Source: Methanooceanicella nereidis | GTDB taxonomy: Archaea; Halobacteriota; Methanocellia; Methanocellales; Methanocellaceae | Reading direction: 5' to 3' | Assembly (NCBI RefSeq): GCF_021023085.1 | Contig: NZ_PGCK01000011.1 | Coordinates: 1 to 64,000, forward strand | Length of the DNA stretch: 64,000 nt | In this document: positions 62,965 through 64,000 of the stretch, piece by piece | Layout: each line of letters begins with the position of its first letter | How positions within the stretch are numbered: the stretch's first letter is position 1 | The notes under the pieces: generated by a model | Databases searched by the model: none | What the model was told of the DNA's origin: nothing | The model's input: the letters and a program-made list of their open reading frames with translations, nothing else | Translations under genes and position numbers: made by a program

Positions 62965-63603
62965 ATGGATAACTTGAAAAAAAGCGTGAATTTCCTCATT
63001 ATCTTATTATTGACGGGCTCGTTCATGCTAAGTTCATGCGCTCTTTCAGTTAATATGCAGATCATACAGGAAGAGAGATATCAAGGCATCATCGAACCGG
63101 CACCGGTTTATGCCGTAGAGACCCTGGACAATTCCAAAATAATATTTTTGGAGCATAATTTACTTGCCAATGGTACGGTGGTTAAAGGAGATGCATATTT
63201 CAGGACCGTCGATTTCCCGAATTACTGGTTCAACGAAAACACGAGACAGCTAAATGGAAACATAGACTTTCCGATCAACGATTCATTAACGCTTGTATTC
63301 GGGGATATACTGACACTGACTGGCAATTTTGGCGCCGGCACCGGAAACAAATTATACGGGATCTATTCATTGCCCGTTAAAGCAAATGAAGCGACAGTTT
63401 ATTCGGTCGACCTGTTCGGAAGGATAACCCTCAGCATAAATAACAGGATGATAATTTTAGCTCCAGGGCAATCATATTCCTATACCCGGAACGAGACTTT
63501 AAAAGACAGGAACGCCACAATAGATATTTCCTATACGCACACTTATATAAACAAAGGCATACTGGATAAAAATAACATCAGGACGAGCATGGTCGCGATA
63601 TGA
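62965..63603 (+). CDS. Lipoprotein-type exported protein of unknown function
   Basis: A 212-residue protein with a signal sequence ending in a lipobox-like MLSSCALS (Cys26), so it may be lipid-anchored at the cell surface. The mature part is β-rich (VYAVETLDNSKIIFLEHNLL, TVYSVDLFGRITLSINNRMI) without recognised domain. ATG 62965 is used; TTG 62974 preceded by GGATGGATAAC is an alternative. It converges on the partial universal stress protein gene. Confidence 0.65.
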   Translation: MDNLKKSVNFLIILLLTGSFMLSSCALSVNMQIIQEERYQGIIEPAPVYAVETLDNSKIIFLEHNLLANGTVVKGDAYFRTVDFPNYWFNENTRQLNGNIDFPINDSLTLVFGDILTLTGNFGAGTGNKLYGIYSLPVKANEATVYSVDLFGRITLSINNRMIILAPGQSYSYTRNETLKDRNATIDISYTHTYINKGILDKNNIRTSMVAI

Positions 63604-63618
63604 CCATATAAGATAATA

Positions 63619-64000
63619 TTATGCTGCCTGCTGCGATTCAATTTTACCCGAGAAAGCGTTCCTGACTATCAGTATGGGCACATCAATGTTCTTGCGTATC
63701 TCGTCAACGGTCGGGGAAGGTTTACCTTCGAGCTTACCAAGGATCACGACCTTGACATTATGAGTCTCTATATAGCGTATTATGCCCGATGCAGCTTCTC
63801 TTGCGGCCTTAAACTCTACATGGACGTCTATGCCGCTTCCTTTGAACCATTCTTCGAACGTCTCGATCTCCTTTTTCTTTTGAAGGACCATCTCCTCCGG
63901 CAGGTCTTCCCAGAGAGGTACCAGAGTAGGTGTCTCGACGATGTTTAATATAGTGACGCTGCACTTGTATTCTTTTGCAAGGTTGGTGGCGATGTCGATA
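63619..64000 (-). CDS. Universal stress protein (UspA family), 5' end outside window
   Basis: The minus frame is open from the window edge to the stop at 63619 and reads IATNLAKEYKCSVTILNIVE, PTLVPLWEDLPEEMVLQKKK, then HNVKVVILGKLEGKPSP and VPILIVRNAFSG. These are the second half of a UspA fold, with the G-x2-G-x8-G-type ATP loop degenerate (LGKLEGKPSPTVDEI). The ATG at 63889-63891 is internal. The first part of the gene lies right of the window. Confidence 0.75.
   Translation of the reverse strand, partial: IDIATNLAKEYKCSVTILNIVETPTLVPLWEDLPEEMVLQKKKEIETFEEWFKGSGIDVHVEFKAAREAASGIIRYIETHNVKVVILGKLEGKPSPTVDEIRKNIDVPILIVRNAFSGKIESQQAA

Overview
The window reads as a chromosomal segment of a mesophilic, rather AT-rich methanogenic euryarchaeon, most likely in the Methanocellales/Methanosarcinales area. 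The basis is a set of archaeal marker genes: diphthine synthase, archaeal Trm5-type tRNA methyltransferase, HerA, DUF357, DUF555, DUF2070, family-B DNA polymerase with a terminal PIP box, coenzyme F420 ligase CofE, MC1 chromatin protein, a tRNA-Gln with an archaeal intron and leaderless promoters. No rRNA, CRISPR array, transposase or integrase was found.

Layout. 1-15.4 kb is a loose, accessory-looking region ending at an intact tRNA-Thr(CGT). It holds isolated genes (GyrI-like, two tiny zinc ribbons, DUF3795, α/β-hydrolase, condensation-type acyltransferase, exported peroxiredoxin, membrane acyltransferase, secreted protein), several decayed pieces (three tRNA-Thr remnants, a broken GyrI copy, a peroxiredoxin tail), and a compact operon of corrinoid protein, UroD-like protein and histidine kinase. 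15.4-29.5 kb carries housekeeping genes (Trm5, DphB, HerA-DUF357, DUF555, DUF2070, uracil-DNA glycosylase, MscS), a membrane-anchored winged-helix protein, a secreted polyglutamine protein and a TetR/Fe-S protein pair. 29.6-38.1 kb has two tRNAs, then an exonuclease-helicase pair like bacterial MrfB-MrfA, TPR and WD40 proteins, a MutS-family ATPase and a secreted Gly/Trp peptide. 38.3-45 kb reads leftward with two EamA transporters, hisB-hisA and an ECF transporter core. 45.1-51.1 kb is a DNA-metabolism block: PolB, Nudix, a BofA-like protein, a radical SAM/DUF4130 pair and cofE. 51.2-64 kb has small charged proteins, a TPR protein, cysS, a VTT membrane protein, a second Nudix, a secreted metalloprotease, MC1, a KGG-motif protein, tRNA-Cys, SppA, pyrF, a lipoprotein and a partial universal stress protein.

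The strongest unexplained structures are two ~550-bp non-coding inverted repeats (18830-19373 and 53248-53821). Each has ~240-nt arms around a 65-75-nt loop. They belong to one family, sharing boxes in all four arms, but several variants match between the two arms of one copy and differ between copies, as expected if pairing is maintained or arms are homogenised. The second candidate for a new system is the corrinoid protein/UroD-like/histidine kinase operon (11757-14765), in which the UroD-like protein appears to lack the Cys ligands of the zinc site used by methyltransferases.

All calls rest on reading the sequence and remembered family motifs; no database search was run.
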